Source: Arthrobacter sp. SDTb3-6
GTDB lineage: Bacteria; Actinomycetota; Actinomycetes; Actinomycetales; Micrococcaceae
Assembly: GCF_013376095.1 (NCBI RefSeq)
Contig: NZ_JAAMFN010000015.1
Location: 1 to 64,000 of the forward strand
Length of the DNA: 64,000 bases
Direction of reading: 5' to 3'
The translations under genes were made by a program, and so were the position numbers. Under the pieces are notes generated by a model. That model saw only the letters and a program-made list of their open reading frames with translations, was not told the DNA's origin and did no database searches. This document shows, piece after piece, positions 1 to 8,709 of this stretch (positions are counted from its first letter, which is position 1; each line of letters opens with the position of its first letter).

Positions 1-33
1 GGGGGCCCGCCGGCCGTGCGTTAAGCTGGCAGC

Positions 34-49
34 TGGCAACCAATTGCAA
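34..49. promoter_or_regulatory. Candidate LacI-family operator ahead of the regulator gene
   Basis: The 16-mer TGGCAACCAATTGCAA lies 11 bp before the GTG start of the LacI-type gene. It aligns at most positions with the stronger palindromes before uxaC (2079-2096) and the hexuronide transporter (5133-5148), sharing the left half TGGCAAC and TTG in the right half. Its position suggests autorepression. The site is less symmetric than the other two, so this is inference from shared sequence. Confidence 0.45.
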
Positions 50-60
50 AGGAACCCGGA

Positions 61-1110
61 GTGACTGACACCAGCAATCCAGGCGGCGGTGAGGGGCCCG
101 CCGCGGCCCGCCCCCGCAACGGGAAACAGGCCACCACCATTTACGACATCGCGGAGCTGGCCGGCGTCAACCCCTCCACCGTCTCACGTGCGCTGAGCAC
201 ACCCGGGCGGGTGAGCGCCAAGACCCAAAAAAGGATCGAAGACGCCGCGGCGGAGCTGAACTACCAGGTCAATGTGTTTGCCCGCGCACTGCCGACGGGC
301 CGCACCCGAACCATCGGCCTAATTGTTTCCGACATCACCAACCCCGCCTTTTTTGACGTCATCCGGGGCGCCGGGACCGCCGCCTCGGACCATGACTACA
401 CCTTGATGCTGGCCGAATCCGCCGAGTCCGCCGAGCTGGAATTGACCGCCGCGCGGCGCCTGCTTGCCACGGTGGACGGGCTCATCCTGGCCAGCCCCCG
501 CCTGGCCGACTCCGAAATCCAGCAGCTGGCCGCGCAAAAGCCCGTGGTGGTGGTCAACCGCAACGTCGAGGACGTGGCGTCGGTGGTTGCCGACACCGAT
601 GCGGGCGTGGCCGACGCCATCCGGCACCTGGCCACGCTGGGCCACCGGCACATCGCCTACGTTGCCGGCCCCGACCGGTCCTGGATGTCCAAACGGCGTT
701 GGGAAAGCATCAAGGCCCGCAGCGACTGGTCCGGCATCGAGGCGACGGTCGTTGCCTCCGGCGTGCCCACGGTCGACGGCGGCCGGCGCTCGGCCGCCGC
801 GGTCCGGGAAGGGTCCGCCACGGCCGTGTTTTGCTACAACGACCTCATGGCGATCGGCCTGATGCGGGAGCTGCAGGCGGCCGGGGTCAGGATTCCCGAA
901 GAGTTGAGCATCCTGGGCTTTGACAACATCTTTGGCTCCGATTTCACCACGCCGCCGCTCTCCACCATCAAGTCCCCGCTGCACGAGTACGGTGCCGGCG
1001 CGCTCCGATACGTGCTGGATGCGCTGGACAAGGGAGCCTCGGACCGGGCGATGCCTTCGCTGAAGACCGAGCTGGTGCTCCGCGGATCGACCGGCCCGGC
1101 GCCTGCCTGA
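61..1110 (+). CDS. LacI/GalR-family transcriptional regulator
   Basis: A 349-residue protein with the full LacI-family plan. A helix-turn-helix sits at residues 25-47 (TIYDIAELAGVNPSTVSRAL), followed by a hinge helix near residue 68 and a periplasmic-binding-protein-like effector domain (about 80-345, from RTRTIGLIVSDITNPAFF). The GTG start is chosen because AAAGGA lies 7 bp upstream. Known LacI-family proteins repress sugar catabolic genes and are released by a pathway intermediate. Here the downstream uronate genes and the repeated TGGCAA palindromes suggest control of hexuronate use, with a uronate or ketouronate as likely inducer. The effector is inference; the family call is firm. Confidence 0.93.
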   Translation: MTDTSNPGGGEGPAAARPRNGKQATTIYDIAELAGVNPSTVSRALSTPGRVSAKTQKRIEDAAAELNYQVNVFARALPTGRTRTIGLIVSDITNPAFFDVIRGAGTAASDHDYTLMLAESAESAELELTAARRLLATVDGLILASPRLADSEIQQLAAQKPVVVVNRNVEDVASVVADTDAGVADAIRHLATLGHRHIAYVAGPDRSWMSKRRWESIKARSDWSGIEATVVASGVPTVDGGRRSAAAVREGSATAVFCYNDLMAIGLMRELQAAGVRIPEELSILGFDNIFGSDFTTPPLSTIKSPLHEYGAGALRYVLDALDKGASDRAMPSLKTELVLRGSTGPAPA

Positions 1111-1169
1111 CCCGGCCGCTGCCCGGCCCGGGCCGTTGGGACACCAAAAAGCCCGAGGGGAATGACAGG

Positions 1170-1961
1170 ATGCCACGCTTTACCGCCGGCCTGATGTCCG
1201 TCACCTTCCGGTCCCTTCCCCTCCACGACGTCGCCACCCTGGCGGCCCGGGCCGGGCTGGGGAAGGTCTCCTGGAGCGGCGACGTCCACGTCCAGCCGGG
1301 CAACTTTCGCCAGGCCGCCCTGGCCGCGGCACTTTGCGCCGGTGCCGGCCTGGACGTGGAAAGCTACGGCTCCTACTGGCGCGCGGACGGTGCGCCTTTC
1401 GGGGACATCGCCGCCACGGCGGCACGCCTGGGCGCGCCGCGGATCCGCGTCTGGGCCGGCGCCTCGGGATCCGCGGGGAGCAGCGCGGACCACCGTGCCC
1501 GGATTGCCGGCAACATTGCCCGGGCGGCCGACCTTGCCGCGGGGGAGGGGATCACGCTCCACCTCGAATTCCATCCCAACACCCTCACCGACACTGCCGA
1601 ATCCACGGTGCGCCTCCTGGCCGACATTGCGGCGGCGCGGGACAACCCTTCGCTGCCCGTCCGCAGCTACTGGCAGCCACGGCCCGGCATCGACGGGCCG
1701 CTTGCCCTGGCCGAGCTGCGGCAGCTGGGCGGCACGGTTGGGGCCCTCCACGTCTTTTCCTGGGACGCCCGGGCCAACCGCCTGCCGCTGAAAGTCCACG
1801 CAGGAGCCTGGCGGGAGCGCCTGGAGACCCTGGCGCAAGGCAGTGCGGGAAGCATTGACCTGATGCTGGAATTTGTGGCCGGCGACAGCCCGGACCAGCT
1901 GCTCCGCGACGCCAGTGAACTGCATTCCTGGATCGAGGGGCTCCGGGCACGCCCGGAGTGA
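1170..1961 (+). CDS. Sugar phosphate isomerase/epimerase-like TIM-barrel protein
   Basis: A 263-residue protein resembling the AP-endonuclease-2/xylose-isomerase-like TIM barrels. It shows barrel-like strands (GLMSVTFRSLPLHDVATLAARAG near the N-terminus), an acidic strand LHLEFHPNTLTD near residues 130-142 and GALHVFSWD near 190-198, where family members place metal ligands. The start has a good ribosome site (GAGGGGAATGACAGG). It lies 59 bp after the LacI gene on the same strand, so co-transcription is likely. The substrate cannot be read from sequence; epimerisation or isomerisation of a sugar acid in the same pathway is a guess from context. Confidence 0.72.
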   Translation: MPRFTAGLMSVTFRSLPLHDVATLAARAGLGKVSWSGDVHVQPGNFRQAALAAALCAGAGLDVESYGSYWRADGAPFGDIAATAARLGAPRIRVWAGASGSAGSSADHRARIAGNIARAADLAAGEGITLHLEFHPNTLTDTAESTVRLLADIAAARDNPSLPVRSYWQPRPGIDGPLALAELRQLGGTVGALHVFSWDARANRLPLKVHAGAWRERLETLAQGSAGSIDLMLEFVAGDSPDQLLRDASELHSWIEGLRARPE

Positions 1962-2041
1962 CGCCGCACGGTGGGAAGGGGCCGGGCCCCCAGGTGGCCC
2001 CGACGCCCCCATCGATAGGGCCAATCGATAGGGCCGGTTGT

Positions 2042-2060
2042 AACGGCTGGCTGCGCCGTT
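2042..2060. repeat. Short inverted repeat before the uxaC operator
   Basis: AACGGC and GCCGTT pair across a 7-nt loop just upstream of the uxaC promoter. A 13-bp direct repeat of ATCGATAGGGCC type lies immediately before it (about 2012-2035). It could be a weak terminator for the upstream pair or a regulatory element; nothing in the sequence decides between these. Confidence 0.3.
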
Positions 2061-2078
2061 TGAACCCCACGGCAATGT

Positions 2079-2096
2079 TTGGCAACCGGTTGACAA
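2079..2096. promoter_or_regulatory. Candidate LacI-family operator overlapping the uxaC -35 box
   Basis: TTGGCAACCGGTTGACAA is an 18-bp near-perfect palindrome with CG-type centre CAACCGGTTG, matching the LacI-family operator pattern. It contains the likely -35 hexamer TTGACA (2090-2095). An 18-bp spacer leads to a weak -10 GATTAT (2114-2119), placing transcription start at or beside the ATG of uxaC at 2126. Binding here would directly block RNA polymerase. Confidence 0.6.
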
Positions 2097-2125
2097 AATG
2101 CCGTGGGGACGTGGATTATTGATGT

Positions 2126-3583
2126 ATGTCACACTCCCCCTCTTCCACCGCCACAGCCGCCGCAGGCACGTCCGCCGCCAGGCCTTCCCCGGCAGCCGAT
2201 CCGGACCGGCTGCTCCCCGCCGACCCGGGAACGCGCAGCATTGCCCGCGGGCTCCTCGCCCGGGTCGAGGAGCTGCCCATCATCTCCCCGCACGGCCACG
2301 TTGACGCAGCCATGCTGGAACTGGACACCCCGTTCCCGGACCCGGCAACGCTGCTGGTCAGCCCGGACCACTACGTCACACGGCTGATCCATGCCAGCGG
2401 CGTGCCGCTCGAACGCCTGCGCATGGGCGGCACCACGTCCGTGGAACCCCGGGAAACCTGGCGCGAATTCGCCAAGGCCTGGCCCCTGTTTGACGGCACG
2501 GCCTCCGGTTACTGGATGCGCGACTCCTTCGAGCACGTCTTCGGCCTGTCCCGGCCGGTCAACGAGGAAAACGCGGACGCGCTCTTTGATGAACTGGACG
2601 CCAAGCTCAAGAGCCCGGCCTTCCGCCCGCGCCAGCTGTTCAAGGACTTCAGGATCGAGGTCCTGGCCACCACCGACGACCCCCTGGACGACCTCGCCGC
2701 GCACGCGGCCATCGCCAAGGACCCCACGTTCCCAGGCCGGGTGCTGCCAACATTCCGCCCCGACGCCTACATCAAGTTTGCCGCCGCCGGCTGGGCCGAG
2801 CGCGTGGAGAAGCTGATCGACGTCGCCGGCGACGGCCTGAGCGGCTACGAAGGCTACATCCGCGCCCTGGAAAACCGCCGCCAGTACTTTGTGGAGCACG
2901 GCGCCGTCTCCGCGGACCACGGCGTCCGCACTGCGCAGACGCTGCGCCTGGATTCCGCCACCGCGGCAGGGCTCTTCACGAAGGGCCTGCGCGGCAGTGC
3001 CACGCCCGCCGACGCGGACGCGTTCGAGGCCCACATGACCTACCAGATGGCCCGCATGTCCGTCGAGGACGGCCTGGTCATGACCATCCACCCCGGCGTG
3101 TTCCGCAACCACCACACCGAATCCTTCAAAAAGTTCGGCCCCGACACCGGCCATGACATCCCGTTTGCGGTCAGCTACACGGAGGCCCTGCGCCCCCTGT
3201 TGGAGGACTTCGGCACCGCCCCGGGCTTCCACCTGATCCCGTTCACGATCGACGAGACCGTCTTTTCCCGCGAAATTGCACCGCTGGCCGGCTTTTACCC
3301 GTCCGTGTTCATCGGCGCCCCGTGGTGGTTCCTGGACGCACCGGACGCCATGCTGCGCTTCCGATCGGCAGTGACCGAGACGGCCGGGTTCTCCCGCTCC
3401 TCGGGGTTCATCGACGACACCCGCGCCTTCTGTTCCATCCCCGCCCGGCACAACACCTCGCGCCGCATCGAGGCGGCCTTCCTGGCCCGCCTCGTCGCGG
3501 AAAGCCGTGTCAGCGAGGACCGTGCCCATGAAATCATCGTCGACATCGTTGACGCCGCACCCCGGAGGGCCTTCAAGCTGTGA
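2126..3583 (+). CDS. uxaC: Glucuronate/galacturonate isomerase
   Basis: A 485-residue cytosolic enzyme, slightly longer than the usual 465-470 because of a low-complexity N-terminal 25 residues. The family interconverts D-glucuronate with D-fructuronate and D-galacturonate with D-tagaturonate. The metal-binding HxH of the amidohydrolase fold is visible as SPHGHVD at residues 54-60, and later family blocks such as HPGVFRNHH and the C-terminal SRVSEDRAHEIIVDI are present. No Shine-Dalgarno precedes the ATG; promoter geometry suggests a leaderless mRNA. The stop overlaps the GTG of the next gene by 4 bp, so the first two uronate steps are translationally coupled. Confidence 0.93.
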   Translation: MSHSPSSTATAAAGTSAARPSPAADPDRLLPADPGTRSIARGLLARVEELPIISPHGHVDAAMLELDTPFPDPATLLVSPDHYVTRLIHASGVPLERLRMGGTTSVEPRETWREFAKAWPLFDGTASGYWMRDSFEHVFGLSRPVNEENADALFDELDAKLKSPAFRPRQLFKDFRIEVLATTDDPLDDLAAHAAIAKDPTFPGRVLPTFRPDAYIKFAAAGWAERVEKLIDVAGDGLSGYEGYIRALENRRQYFVEHGAVSADHGVRTAQTLRLDSATAAGLFTKGLRGSATPADADAFEAHMTYQMARMSVEDGLVMTIHPGVFRNHHTESFKKFGPDTGHDIPFAVSYTEALRPLLEDFGTAPGFHLIPFTIDETVFSREIAPLAGFYPSVFIGAPWWFLDAPDAMLRFRSAVTETAGFSRSSGFIDDTRAFCSIPARHNTSRRIEAAFLARLVAESRVSEDRAHEIIVDIVDAAPRRAFKL

Positions 3584-5004
3584 CTGAGCCGTTGAACCGA
3601 AGCACCGTGAAGGCCGCGCCGGCCGCGCCCGTGCGCATTGTCCACCTGGGCCTGGGCGCCTTCCACCGCGCCCACCAGGCCTGGTACACCCAGCATGCCG
3701 GCGACGGCGCGCAGTGGGGCATCGCCGCCTTCACCGGCCGCCGCCCCGACGCCGCCACAGCACTGGCCGCCCAGGACGGGCTGTACACGCTCATCGAACG
3801 CGGCGGGGCCGGCGACACCTTTGAGCTGATGACCAGCATCGTGCAGGCGCACGACGGCGCGGACGTCGCCACGCTGTGCCGGCTTGTCGCGGCCCCCTCC
3901 ACCGCACTGGTCACGCTGACCATCACGGAGGCCGCCTACCACCTGGCTGCCGACGGCGCCCTGGACACGGCCAACACGGCCGTCCAGGACGACATCGAGG
4001 TGCTGCGGACCCAGGCGGCCCGCACCGCGTCCGACGCCGGCCACCTGCCCGCCGCCGCAACCGCGCCCGGGCGCCTGGTCCAGGCACTCGCGGCTCGGCG
4101 CAGCGCCGGGACCGGGCCCATCGCCGTCGTCTCCTGCGACAACCTCGCCAACAATGCCCGGGCGGCCCGGGCGGCCATCGGCGGGCTGGCCGACGCCGCA
4201 GACCCAGGCCTGGGTGCCTGGATCGGTGAAAACGTCAGTTTTGTGGGCACCTCGATCGACAGGATCACCCCGCGCACCACGGATGCCGAAGTCGCCCTCG
4301 TGGCAACCGAATGCGGCTGGGCCGACGCCTCGCCCGTGGTGACCGAGCCCTTCGCCGACTGGGTGCTGAGCGGGGACTTCCCCGCCGGGCATCCGGACTG
4401 GGCCAGTGCCGGCGCCGTCTTTGTGGACGAAATCGAGGACTTTGAAAACCGGAAGCTGTGGCTGCTCAACGGCGCCCACTCGCTCATGGCCTACGCCGGC
4501 CAGCTGCGCGGGCATGCCACGGTGGCGCAGGCCCTGGCGGACCCCGCCTGCGCCGCCTGGATCACCGAATTCTGGGATGAGGCCGGACGCAACCTGCCCG
4601 CCGAGGGGCTGGGCATTCCGGCCTACCGGGCCGCACTGCTGGAACGCTTCAGCAACGCCCGCATTGCCCACCACCTGGCCCAGATCGCCATGGACGGCTC
4701 CAGCAAGCTGCGCATGCGCGCCGTCCCCGTCCTGAAGGCCGAACTGGCCGCCGGACGCTCCGGCGCGGGGGCGGCCCGGATGATTGCCGCCTGGGTGTCG
4801 TACCTGCGCGATGCCCACCGGACCGGCACCACGGTCACGGATGCAGCCAGTGCCGCGCTGGCGGCCGCCCTGGAGCTGCCCGCCGGCGAGGACCTGCAGG
4901 CCCTCCTGGGCATCCTGGACGCACAGCTGGCAGCTGACGAAACCGCCGTGGCGGCCGTGGCTGCCCAGGTCGCAGGCATAGCGGCAGCGGCCCCCGTGGC
5001 CTAG
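3580..5004 (+). CDS. uxuB: Mannitol dehydrogenase-family fructuronate reductase
   Basis: A 474-residue polyol-specific long-chain dehydrogenase. The N-terminal nucleotide-binding start is VHLGLGAFHRAHQAWY (residues 21-36). The catalytic Lys-x4-Asn-x2-His signature of the family is seen as K292, N297 and H300 in KLWLLNGAH. Members reduce D-fructuronate to D-mannonate (UxuB) or tagaturonate to altronate (UxaB), or oxidise mannitol. Coupling to uxaC by a 4-bp overlap and the nearby mannonate dehydratase favour UxuB. Start is the overlapping GTG. Confidence 0.88.
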   Translation: MTEPLNRSTVKAAPAAPVRIVHLGLGAFHRAHQAWYTQHAGDGAQWGIAAFTGRRPDAATALAAQDGLYTLIERGGAGDTFELMTSIVQAHDGADVATLCRLVAAPSTALVTLTITEAAYHLAADGALDTANTAVQDDIEVLRTQAARTASDAGHLPAAATAPGRLVQALAARRSAGTGPIAVVSCDNLANNARAARAAIGGLADAADPGLGAWIGENVSFVGTSIDRITPRTTDAEVALVATECGWADASPVVTEPFADWVLSGDFPAGHPDWASAGAVFVDEIEDFENRKLWLLNGAHSLMAYAGQLRGHATVAQALADPACAAWITEFWDEAGRNLPAEGLGIPAYRAALLERFSNARIAHHLAQIAMDGSSKLRMRAVPVLKAELAAGRSGAGAARMIAAWVSYLRDAHRTGTTVTDAASAALAAALELPAGEDLQALLGILDAQLAADETAVAAVAAQVAGIAAAAPVA

Positions 5005-5025
5005 CACCCCTCGACTGGCGATCGT

Positions 5026-5050
5026 GGCGCTTTCCCGGTGGGGGAGCGCC
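5026..5050 (+). terminator. Hairpin after uxuB
   Basis: GGCGCTTTCCC and GGGGGAGCGCC form an 11-bp stem (two G-U pairs) around a 3-nt loop, 22 bp after the uxuB stop. No T-run follows, so it may be a weak terminator or an mRNA-stabilising 3' end separating uxaC-uxuB from the transporter unit. Confidence 0.45.
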
Positions 5051-5076
5051 ATGATGCTGCCGGACGGCCGGCGGGC

Positions 5077-5107
5077 CAAAACAAGACAAAACAAGACAAA
5101 ACAAGAA
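5077..5107. repeat. A-rich 10-bp tandem repeat
   Basis: The unit ACAAGACAAA occurs twice in full, with a third partial copy, in the 326-bp gap between uxuB and the transporter (5005-5330). It is a sharp A-rich island in GC-rich DNA just upstream of the operator and promoter, and may act as a curved or UP-like element. Apart from the hairpin, this repeat and the operator, nothing else is recognisable in the gap. Confidence 0.5.
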
Positions 5108-5132
5108 AATTCGCCGAAATTAAAGAAAATTG

Positions 5133-5148
5133 TGGCAAGCGGTTGCCA
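5133..5148. promoter_or_regulatory. LacI-family operator ahead of the hexuronide transporter
   Basis: TGGCAAGCGGTTGCCA has perfectly complementary 6-bp half-sites (TGGCAA/TTGCCA) round a 4-bp centre. It is the most symmetric of three related sites in the first 5.2 kb. A plausible promoter follows: TTGTCG (5153-5158), a 19-bp spacer and TAATAC (5178-5183). The 5' leader to the ATG at 5331 would be about 140 nt. Confidence 0.6.
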
Positions 5149-5330
5149 AATGTTGTCGGAGCTGGTTAACTGGTTCGTAATACAGCTCACATGCCGGTTT
5201 GACAAGCGGCGGCCCACTTTCCGCCGAGGGGAAGTCCCCGCAGCGGTCCACCGAAGGGCCACGGGGGGCCGGCACCGTGAACGTGCCACCGAAGCGCATA
5301 TTCGGTGGGAATGGGTAAAGGAGCCCAAAA

Positions 5331-6809
5331 ATGACCATGACTGCAAAAACACCAACCGGCGGGGCATCCGCCACCGCCGCAAAGGGCATGGGCCCACTGT
5401 CAAGGCGGAGCATCATCGGCTACGGAGCCGGTGACGCCGCCAACAACCTGGCCTTCACCACGGCCACCATGTTCCTGCTGCTGTACTACACCGACGTGGC
5501 CGGCATCAGTGCCGCCGCCGCCGGAACCCTGCTCCTTGTGGTCCGCATCTTCGACGCCTTCTCCGACGTCCTCGCAGGACGTTTCGTGGACAAGACCTAC
5601 CACAAGAAGCTTGGCAAGTTCCGCCCCTTCATCATGTTCGGCTCGATCCCGCTGCTGCTGCTCAGCGTCGCTGCGTTCTCGATCCCGCAGATCGGCCAGT
5701 CCGGCATGCTGCTCTGGGCCTATGTCAGCTACGCGCTTCTGGGCCTGGCCTACAGCTTCGTCAACATCCCTTACGGCTCCCTTGCCGGTGCCATGACCCA
5801 GCACGCGGGGGAACGCGCCAAGCTGGCCAGCGCCCGCACCATCGGGGCCGTGGCCGTCGGATCCTTCCTGGGCATCTTCATCGCCCCGCTGATGAAGGAC
5901 GGCGCCAAGCTGCAGCCGCTGTTCACCACCATGACGCTCATCTTCGCCGTCATCGGCACCGCGCTCTACATGTTCACGGTGTTCAGCACCAAGGAGCGCG
6001 TGGTCCGCGAGGTCTCCAAGGTCTCCATGCGGCAGAGCTTTTCCACCCTCAAGGGCAACAAGCCCCTGCTGCTGCTGTGCATCAGCTCGTTCCTGTTCCT
6101 GACCGGCCAGCTCGCTGTCGGCACCGTGCAGATCTACTACTTCCGTGACGTGCTGCACTCCCTGGAGCTGTACGCCGTCATGTCGATCGTCAACATCTTC
6201 CTCACCTTCGGACTGGCGGCCCTGCTGCCCCGCCTGGTGGGCGTGTTCGGCAAGAAGAACATCTACCTGGCTGCCGGCGTCCTGATGGGACTCGGCGGGC
6301 TGATCGTCTTCCTCGCGCCGGCGAACACGGTGTGGCTCGCCTTCACCGGAGTCCTCGTCACCCAGATGGGCACCTTGCTGGTGAGCATGCTGGTGTGGGC
6401 CCTCGAAGCGGACACCGTGGAATACGGTGAGTGGAAGACCGGCGTCCGCACGGAAGGAATCACCTACGCATTGTTCTCCTTCACGCGCAAGACCGGACAG
6501 GCCGTCGGCGGGGCGCTGGCCGCCTTTGCCCTGGCCTGGGGCGGCTACACCGCCGGTGCGGGCCAGCAGAGCGCCCATGCCCTGTTGGGCATCCGCGCCG
6601 GTGCCGGACTGCTGCCCATGGTCTTCGCCATCCTGGCCATCCTCGTCATGGTCATCTACCCGCTGACGGACGCCAGGCACAAGGAAATCGTCCATGAGAT
6701 CAGCCTCCGCCGCGCTGTCCGCATCTCCGAGGCCCGCAACGCTGCAGACGGCAGCCCGGCCGACGGCGGCACTGCCGGCGGCAACGCCGCCGAAACCGCC
6801 GAGAACTAA
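5331..6809 (+). CDS. GPH-family hexuronide/glycoside:cation symporter
   Basis: A 492-residue membrane protein with about 12 hydrophobic segments, of the glycoside-pentoside-hexuronide MFS branch (MelB, GusB/UidB, YicJ relatives). The N-terminal signature is [19 protein letters not shown] (residues 26-44), followed by the family Asp pair in [19 protein letters not shown] (about 67-85). A hydrophilic Gly/Ala-rich tail ends it. The start has a strong ribosome site (AAAGGAG). The upstream operator and downstream mannonate dehydratase indicate uptake of glucuronate, galacturonate or a glucuronide; the exact substrate is inferred. Confidence 0.87.
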   Translation: MTMTAKTPTGGASATAAKGMGPLSRRSIIGYGAGDAANNLAFTTATMFLLLYYTDVAGISAAAAGTLLLVVRIFDAFSDVLAGRFVDKTYHKKLGKFRPFIMFGSIPLLLLSVAAFSIPQIGQSGMLLWAYVSYALLGLAYSFVNIPYGSLAGAMTQHAGERAKLASARTIGAVAVGSFLGIFIAPLMKDGAKLQPLFTTMTLIFAVIGTALYMFTVFSTKERVVREVSKVSMRQSFSTLKGNKPLLLLCISSFLFLTGQLAVGTVQIYYFRDVLHSLELYAVMSIVNIFLTFGLAALLPRLVGVFGKKNIYLAAGVLMGLGGLIVFLAPANTVWLAFTGVLVTQMGTLLVSMLVWALEADTVEYGEWKTGVRTEGITYALFSFTRKTGQAVGGALAAFALAWGGYTAGAGQQSAHALLGIRAGAGLLPMVFAILAILVMVIYPLTDARHKEIVHEISLRRAVRISEARNAADGSPADGGTAGGNAAETAEN

Positions 6810-6883
6810 GCCGCAGCTGCCGCTCCCGGCACGCCGCCCGAACTGCCAACCCCAAGCAAAGCCCATCCCGGAAGGAACTCTTC

Positions 6884-8113
6884 GTGAAAATTGTTTCCGC
6901 AGAAGTATTTGTCACCAGCCCGAGCCGCAACTTCGTGACCCTGAAGGTCACGACGGATGAGGGCGTCACGGGCATCGGCGACGCCACCCTGAACGGGCGC
7001 GAACTGGCCGTGGCGGCCTACCTGAAGGAGCACGTGGCGCAGCTGCTCGTCGGCCGCGACCCGCACCGCATCGAGGACACCTGGCAGTTCCTTTACCGCA
7101 GCTCGTACTGGCGCCGCGGCCCGGTCACCATGGCCGCCATCGCCGCCGTCGACATGGCCTTGTGGGACATCAAGGGCAAGATCGCCGGGCTGCCGGTGTA
7201 CCAGCTGCTCGGCGGTGCCTCACGCAACGGCCTGCGCGCGTACGGCCACGCCTCCGGCACCGACATCCCGCAGCTCTTCGACTCCATCCGCGAGCACCTT
7301 GAGCTGGGCTACAAGTCCGTGCGCGTCCAGACGGCGATCCCCGGCATCAAGGCAGTCTATGGCGTTGCCGCCCAGGCCCAGGCCTCGGGCGAACGCTACG
7401 ACTACGAGCCGGCCGGCCGCGGCACCTATCCGCAGGAAGAGGACTGGGACACCCGCGCCTACCTGCGCCACCTGCCCACGGTCTTTGAGGCCGTCCGCAA
7501 CGAGTTCGGCCCGGAACTGCCCCTGCTGCACGACGGCCACCACCGCATGACCCCCATCCAGGCGGCCAAGCTCGGCAAGGCACTGGAGCCGTACGACCTG
7601 TTCTGGCTCGAGGACTGCACCCCGGCCGAGAACCAGGAAGCGCTGCGCCTGGTCCGCTCACACACCACCACCCCGCTGGCCATCGGTGAAATCTTCAACA
7701 CGGTCTACGACTTCCAGACCATCATCAAGGAACAGCTGATCGACTACGTACGTGCCGCCGCCACGCACTTTGGCGGCATCTCGCCGCTGAAGAAGGTCAT
7801 GGACTTTGCCGCGCAGTACCAGATCAAGTCCGGTTTCCACGGCCCCACCGACATCTCCCCGATCGGCTTTGCCGCACAGCTGCACGTGGGCCTGGCCATC
7901 CACAACTACGGCATCCAGGAATACATGCAGCACTCGGATGCGACGAACCAGGTGTTCGAGCAGTCCATGACGTTCAAGGACGGCTACCTGCACCCCGGCG
8001 ACAAGCCCGGCATCGGCGTGGAGCTCAACGAGGAAGCGGCGGCGGCCTTCCCGTACCAGCAGGCCTACCTGCCCTACAACCGCCTGATCGACGGCACGGT
8101 GCACGACTGGTGA
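6884..8113 (+). CDS. manD: D-mannonate dehydratase, enolase-superfamily (ManD type)
   Basis: A 409-residue enolase-superfamily enzyme that dehydrates D-mannonate to 2-keto-3-deoxy-D-gluconate. The three metal ligands are visible at the classical spacing: D217 (LHDGHHR), E243 (WLEDC) and E269 (IGEIF). The N-terminal capping domain begins [17 protein letters not shown] and the start of the barrel has [16 protein letters not shown]. ManD-like proteins include low-activity relatives (RspA), but the uxaC/uxuB context argues for a true mannonate dehydratase replacing unrelated UxuA. GTG start with GGAAGGA upstream. Its end overlaps the gluconokinase start by 4 bp. Confidence 0.85.
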   Translation: MKIVSAEVFVTSPSRNFVTLKVTTDEGVTGIGDATLNGRELAVAAYLKEHVAQLLVGRDPHRIEDTWQFLYRSSYWRRGPVTMAAIAAVDMALWDIKGKIAGLPVYQLLGGASRNGLRAYGHASGTDIPQLFDSIREHLELGYKSVRVQTAIPGIKAVYGVAAQAQASGERYDYEPAGRGTYPQEEDWDTRAYLRHLPTVFEAVRNEFGPELPLLHDGHHRMTPIQAAKLGKALEPYDLFWLEDCTPAENQEALRLVRSHTTTPLAIGEIFNTVYDFQTIIKEQLIDYVRAAATHFGGISPLKKVMDFAAQYQIKSGFHGPTDISPIGFAAQLHVGLAIHNYGIQEYMQHSDATNQVFEQSMTFKDGYLHPGDKPGIGVELNEEAAAAFPYQQAYLPYNRLIDGTVHDW

Positions 8114-8676
8114 CGGACACAGCAACCACGGCAGCCGCCGGGCAACCAGCCGCTGCCGTCGGCGCGGTGCCGCACATTGTGGTCATGGGGGTCTCCGGCT
8201 GCGGCAAGACGACGATCGGCGCCCTGGTGGCACGCGGGCTCGGCCTGCCGTTCACGGACGGGGACTCCCTGCACCCGGTGGGGAACATCGCCAAGATGGC
8301 CGCAGGAACGCCGCTCGACGACGCCGACCGCGCACCCTGGCTGGAAACGGTCGGCCGGGAGCTGGCCGCCTCGCCCAACGGCCTCGTCGTGGCCTGCTCG
8401 GCACTCAAGCGCCAATACCGCGACGCCATCCGGGACCAGGCGCCCGGCACGGTCTTCCTGCACCTGGACGGCAGCCGCGAGGTGCTGGGATCCCGGCTCG
8501 AGGGCCGTTCCGGGCACTTCATGCCGGCGGCGCTTCTCGATTCGCAGCTGGCCACACTGGAGCCGCTGGATGACGACGAGACCGCCGTCGTGATGGACAT
8601 TTCGGCGCCGGTCCCCGCCCTGGTGGGGGACGCCGTCGAACGCCTCCGGCACACCATCCCGGGCCACACGGCCTAG
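8110..8676 (+). CDS. gntK: Gluconokinase (first copy)
   Basis: A 188-residue P-loop kinase converting D-gluconate to 6-phosphogluconate. Walker A is GVSGCGKT at residues 27-34. The family blocks [41 protein letters not shown] and [22 protein letters not shown] are all present. It is translationally coupled to manD (GTG inside the manD stop). The pathway product of manD is KDG rather than gluconate, so a direct role in the same chain is unproven; it may serve gluconate generated by another branch. Confidence 0.9.
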   Translation: MTDTATTAAAGQPAAAVGAVPHIVVMGVSGCGKTTIGALVARGLGLPFTDGDSLHPVGNIAKMAAGTPLDDADRAPWLETVGRELAASPNGLVVACSALKRQYRDAIRDQAPGTVFLHLDGSREVLGSRLEGRSGHFMPAALLDSQLATLEPLDDDETAVVMDISAPVPALVGDAVERLRHTIPGHTA

Positions 8677-8709
8677 GCCACGGAACAAACGCAAGCATCA
8701 GGAGAAGCA

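Noticed and set aside
319-2132. Long open frames opposite the LacI and isomerase genes
   Set aside because: They are shadow frames of GC-rich coding DNA with no recognisable domains and no ribosome sites; the plus-strand genes have clear family motifs.
3295-5403. A 702-codon minus-strand open frame over uxaC-uxuB
   Set aside because: It runs antisense across two well-supported genes and intergenic operators; composition is Gly/Arg-rich shadow sequence.
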